DNA from: an uncultured Sinobacteraceae bacterium
GTDB taxonomy: Bacteria; Pseudomonadota; Gammaproteobacteria; Steroidobacterales; Steroidobacteraceae
Direction: 5' to 3'
Assembly (NCBI GenBank): GCA_937902995.1
Contig: CALEKY010000169.1
Location: 1 to 15,926 of the forward strand
DNA length: 15,926 nt
A program made the position numbers and the translations under genes. The notes under the pieces are model-generated. The model ran no database searches and was not told the DNA's origin. It was given only the letters and a program-made list of their open reading frames with translations. Below are positions 12,660 through 15,926 of this stretch, piece by piece (position 1 is the first letter of the stretch; the number at the start of each line of letters is the position of its first letter).

Positions 12660-14917
12660 GTCTCGAGATGTGGAAAGCGCCGCTGCTCGTGCTCGGTGCG
12701 ATCGCCATTTCGTTGAGTGCCGTACACCGCTCGGATCGAGCGCCGGCCGAAGTGGTGCCTGCGACAGAGCAAGCTGCATTTTCAGCGGAACGGGCATTCA
12801 CGCATTTGCACGATTTGTTGAAAGAGAACGTTCCGCATCCTGCCGGAAGCGCTGCGAATGCCGTCGTCGGCGAGCGCATCCTCGAGAAGCTTCGGCAGTT
12901 CGGTTACACCCCGGAAACCCAAGAAGCGTTGCAATGCTCGACGCTCGCACCCGGCTGCGCATTCGTGCGCAACATCATCGCCGTGAAGCCGGGACGCGAA
13001 TCGGGCAGGGCCATCATGGTGACCGCGCACTACGACAGCGTGCCTGGTTCGGCCGCCGCGGCCGATGACGGCGTCGGCGTCGCCGTAATGCTCGAGCTCG
13101 CCGAGCGGCTGGCGAAACGCGCGCCGTTACGCCACGACATCGTCTTTCTGTTCACCGACGGCGAGGAGTCGGGACTGCGCGGCGCCATGCTGTTCGCGGA
13201 GAAGCATCCGCTGATGCAGCGCATCGGTCTGGTGCTCAACATGGAGGCGCGCGGCGCGTCGGGCCCGGCTCTGATGTTCGAAACCAGCGAGAAGAACGCG
13301 CGGCTGATCGACTTGGTCGCGGCGGCGCCGCGTCCCGTGACGAACTCCGTGCTGTTCGAGGTGTATCGGCGCATGCCCAACGACACCGATTACAGCATCT
13401 ATAAGCGTGCGGGTGTGCCGGGCCTGAACTTCGCTTTTGCTCGCGGAGCGTCGCTTTATCACTCGGTTCGCGACGATCTCGAACGGCTCGATCGCGAGTC
13501 GTTGCAGCACATGGGCGACAGCGTCTCGGCTGTTCTCATGCAGGCAGGGGAAACCGACTGGTCCAAGCTGGTCGCGAGCGGCGATGCGACGTACATCGAC
13601 ATCGGCGCGCTAACGGTTCTTCGATGGCCGTCGGCGTGGAATCTCCCGCTGGCACTGTTCGGGCTTGCACTAGTCGCCGCGCTGGCTGTGTGGCGTGCGC
13701 CGATCAGGCTTCGCCCCGGCGCGTGGGCGTTTCTCGCGATCGTCGTTGCACCGCTGATTGCGGTTGCGCTCGGTTGGTTGCTGAGCTGGCCGCTCGGTCA
13801 TTGGCCGGATGCGCATCCGCTCGATCATCCGTATCCGTGGGCCGGAAGAGTCGCGCTGATTGCCGCGGCCATGCTCGCCGCTTTTGTTTGTGCGCGCTGG
13901 ATCGGCGTGCGCGCAGGTGGCGCTGCGATGCTGAGCCTTGCGTGGTTGGTGATGTCAGCGCTCTCGATTGTCGCCGCCGCGCTCATGTCGGGCGCAACGT
14001 ACTTATTCGTGCTGCCCGTTCTCATCTATGGAATCGTCGGGCTCATTGAATCGATCCTGATTCGCGAGCGCAGTCGATTGCCAATCGCCGCGGCGTTCGC
14101 CGGGTTCTTCGTGGCGGTCTATCTCGTGCTCTATCACTTCGCAATGTTCGAAACCGTTCTCGGTTTCAAGCTCAGTCATTTCCGAATGGTCGTTCTCGCC
14201 CAGTTGATCTGGTCGCTGCTGCCATTGGCGGTTCGGTTCGACGAAAGTCTGGGCTCGCGCACCGCGATCGGGACCGCTGCTGTAGCCGGCTTTGTCGCAA
14301 CCGTCGTTGCGATGTATCTGCCGTCGCACACGGTCGATCGGCCGCGCGGCGCGAATCTCGTTTACGTGCAAGAGGACGATACCGCGCAATGGCAGGTGGA
14401 ATCGTTCGGCGGGCCGGGTAAGGACACGTTGCGCGCCATGGGTTTCGATCTCGAGGCGCAATCGATCGAGCGCTACGGCGTCGCTGCTGCGCAGGCACAA
14501 GTTCGTTCGGCGCAGTCGCTGAATCTCCCGCAGCCCGTCATCGAGATCGAGATCGACGAGGAGCGCGACGGCCAGCGCGTGCTGCAAGGACGCATTCGTA
14601 GCGCACGCAACGCCTACACGGTGGGCCTTGCATTTGCCGCCGGTGTCCCGCTCGCGCGCGTCGCGATCGAAAATCAACCTGTGCTGCTCGCATCGCCCGA
14701 ACGTTCCCAGGTCGTGAGGATTTTCGGCGCCGGCGAGCAATCGATTCAGTTCGAAGTCGCAGCGCCGCTCGGGCAATCGTTGTCGTTCGTCGTGTTCGAC
14801 GACGATGCGCTCACTGCCGAAGGCGAAGCTGCGGAGATCCTCGCAAAGCGTCCCGATACGTCAGCGCCGTTCCAATTCGGCGATCACTCGATCGTGCTAC
14901 GGCGCGTCACTCTTTGA
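12656..14917 (+). CDS. Membrane-bound M28 zinc aminopeptidase (Fxna-like)
   Basis: This is a 753-residue protein starting at ATG 12656, overlapping the dctQ stop as ATGA. An N-terminal hydrophobic anchor (about 8-23) places the peptidase domain outside. The M28 zinc sites are complete: TAHYDS (His125, Asp127), DDGVGVAVMLELA (Asp137/138), DGEESGL (catalytic Glu170, ligand Glu171), NMEARG (Glu197) and LYHSVRDDLERL (His269). Residues 329-555 contain about eight membrane helices, followed by a 200-residue soluble C-terminal domain. This layout matches the ER aminopeptidase/Fxna-like M28 group. It would trim peptides at the periplasmic face, feeding the TRAP system encoded just upstream. No defects are seen. 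The frame is open upstream of 12656 only as a shadow across dctQ. Confidence 0.9.
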   Translation: MSLEMWKAPLLVLGAIAISLSAVHRSDRAPAEVVPATEQAAFSAERAFTHLHDLLKENVPHPAGSAANAVVGERILEKLRQFGYTPETQEALQCSTLAPGCAFVRNIIAVKPGRESGRAIMVTAHYDSVPGSAAAADDGVGVAVMLELAERLAKRAPLRHDIVFLFTDGEESGLRGAMLFAEKHPLMQRIGLVLNMEARGASGPALMFETSEKNARLIDLVAAAPRPVTNSVLFEVYRRMPNDTDYSIYKRAGVPGLNFAFARGASLYHSVRDDLERLDRESLQHMGDSVSAVLMQAGETDWSKLVASGDATYIDIGALTVLRWPSAWNLPLALFGLALVAALAVWRAPIRLRPGAWAFLAIVVAPLIAVALGWLLSWPLGHWPDAHPLDHPYPWAGRVALIAAAMLAAFVCARWIGVRAGGAAMLSLAWLVMSALSIVAAALMSGATYLFVLPVLIYGIVGLIESILIRERSRLPIAAAFAGFFVAVYLVLYHFAMFETVLGFKLSHFRMVVLAQLIWSLLPLAVRFDESLGSRTAIGTAAVAGFVATVVAMYLPSHTVDRPRGANLVYVQEDDTAQWQVESFGGPGKDTLRAMGFDLEAQSIERYGVAAAQAQVRSAQSLNLPQPVIEIEIDEERDGQRVLQGRIRSARNAYTVGLAFAAGVPLARVAIENQPVLLASPERSQVVRIFGAGEQSIQFEVAAPLGQSLSFVVFDDDALTAEGEAAEILAKRPDTSAPFQFGDHSIVLRRVTL

Positions 14918-14933
14918 AGTTTCACGGTGTTCT

Positions 14934-15926
14934 ATGCCTTTCAGTCTCTATCCGCCGCCGTTCGATCTTCGCACCCGATTGCGCACCCGCTCGATCAGTT
15001 TCGAGAATCCGACGGGTGCGCCCGGCGCGGGCGGTCAAGCGGCGAGTCCGTTGGGGCCGGGCCGCAAAGGTTCGGCCGTTCGACTCATCTATCCCGGCGA
15101 GACGATGCAGCTCGCCGACATCGAAGGGCCGGGTACGCTGCGGCACATCTGGGCGACGACGCACGCCAAGCCCGAGATCCTGCGCGGCTGCGTGATTCGT
15201 TTTTATTGGGACGATCAGCCGCATCCGTCCATCGAAGCGCCGCTCGGCGATTTCTTCGGCTTTGCGCACGGACGCACGAATCCGTTCCAGAGTTACGCAC
15301 ACTCGGTCGGCGAAGCGCTCGGCATGAACATCTGGTTGCCGATGCCGTTCGTGCGCCGCGCACGCGTCGAGATCACGAACGAAGCGACGATCCGCATGCC
15401 GTTCTTCTATCAGATCGATTACACGGTCGGCGATGAGCACGAGGCGGACGTCGGCCGTTTGCACGTGCTGTTCCGCCGCGAGAATCCGACGACGCCGAAA
15501 CAGGATTTCGAATTGTTGCCGCTGCGCGAAGGACGTATTCGCTACCTGGGCAGCGTGATCGGCGTGCGTCCGCTCGATCCGCGCTGGTGGGGCGAAGGCG
15601 AGATCAAGATCTTCCTGGACGACGACACGACGCATCCGACGATTTGCGGCACCGGTACGGAGGACTACGTCGGGCTGTCGTGGGGTATTCAGCCGAACGC
15701 CTTTGCCTACAACGGCGCGAGCTGGCGCGAGAACGACGATTCGACGACGACCGGTCGCGTGTCGATCTATCGCTGGCACGTGCTCGATCCCATCGTCTGC
15801 GAACGCCGCATGCGCGTGACGATTCAGCAGATCGGTCATTCGCCGGCCGGAGCGAAGTCCATCGAGGAGTACAGCTCGGTCTCATTCGCTCGCGTCCGCC
15901 GTCAGACTTCGCGGAAGGCTTGTTCA
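14934..15926 (+). CDS. DUF2961/GH172-type protein, partial
   Basis: ATG at 14934, 16 bases after the M28 stop, opens 331 codons to the window edge; no signal peptide is seen. Segments typical of DUF2961 are GPGTLRHIW (66-74), VIRFYWDDQPHPSIEAPLGD (87-106), the GTGTEDY motif (239-245, with the likely catalytic acid Glu243) and RVTIQQIG (294-301). Characterised GH172 members act on fructofuranose/arabinofuranose links, but most are unknown, and a carbohydrate role fits poorly with peptide catabolism. After residue about 314 the translation loses sense (SFARVRRQTSRKAC), while the frame one base away reads GLIRSRPPSDFAEGLF, which looks like the proper continuation, so a lost base near 15882-15884 is suspected. 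The ribosome site is weak (GAAG). Confidence 0.78.
   Translation, partial: MPFSLYPPPFDLRTRLRTRSISFENPTGAPGAGGQAASPLGPGRKGSAVRLIYPGETMQLADIEGPGTLRHIWATTHAKPEILRGCVIRFYWDDQPHPSIEAPLGDFFGFAHGRTNPFQSYAHSVGEALGMNIWLPMPFVRRARVEITNEATIRMPFFYQIDYTVGDEHEADVGRLHVLFRRENPTTPKQDFELLPLREGRIRYLGSVIGVRPLDPRWWGEGEIKIFLDDDTTHPTICGTGTEDYVGLSWGIQPNAFAYNGASWRENDDSTTTGRVSIYRWHVLDPIVCERRMRVTIQQIGHSPAGAKSIEEYSSVSFARVRRQTSRKACS

Noticed and set aside
1..15926. CRISPR array, insertion sequence or integrase
   Set aside because: No spaced direct repeats, terminal inverted repeats or transposase/integrase motifs were found on either strand.

Overview
The window reads as a GC-rich, gene-dense proteobacterial chromosome. 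I favour a gammaproteobacterium of the Xanthomonadales/Steroidobacter type, for three reasons: a type VI secretion gene at the left edge, a TRAP transporter, and heptamer repeat arrays placed just after stop codons, which I associate from memory with that group. No RNA gene, insertion sequence or CRISPR array was seen.

Layout. 1-480 (minus): 5' part of a TssA/ImpA-type T6SS gene running off the edge. 481-1268: long stretch without an intact gene; it holds a repeat element and a possible kelch-gene remnant (927-1136, minus). 1269-3167 (plus): a pair made of a double-HTH regulator and a cytoplasmic beta-propeller protein. 3235-3732 (minus): a lipoprotein cytochrome c. 4046-6010 (minus): a class-C beta-lactamase-fold (S12) serine hydrolase with a C-terminal membrane domain. 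6214-6855 (plus): an XRE-cupin regulator. 6941-8211 (minus): a DadA-like D-amino acid dehydrogenase, frameshifted. 8290-14917 (plus): a tightly packed run of M81 (MlrC-like) metallopeptidase, TRAP DctM, DctP, DctQ (split by an in-frame TAG) and a membrane M28 peptidase. 14934 to the right edge (plus): a DUF2961/GH172-type protein, open at the edge, possibly with a frame slip near 15883.

The region 4046-14917 looks like one catabolic locus. A TRAP system would import a small acid or peptide-like substrate. Hydrolases of the S12, M81 and M28 classes would cut peptides, and a DadA-type enzyme would oxidise released D-amino acids. An identical 12-base AT-rich word (TTTTCGTATATG) sits just upstream of both the S12 and the M81 genes, and the XRE-cupin gene lies beside one copy, so it is the obvious candidate regulator. 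S12 plus M81 plus transporter recalls the microcystin-degrading mlr cluster (MlrB, MlrC, MlrD), but no MlrA is visible, so breakdown of D-amino-acid-containing peptides is only a hypothesis. Two certain and one suspected reading-frame breaks in this locus mean either recent decay or errors in the sequence.
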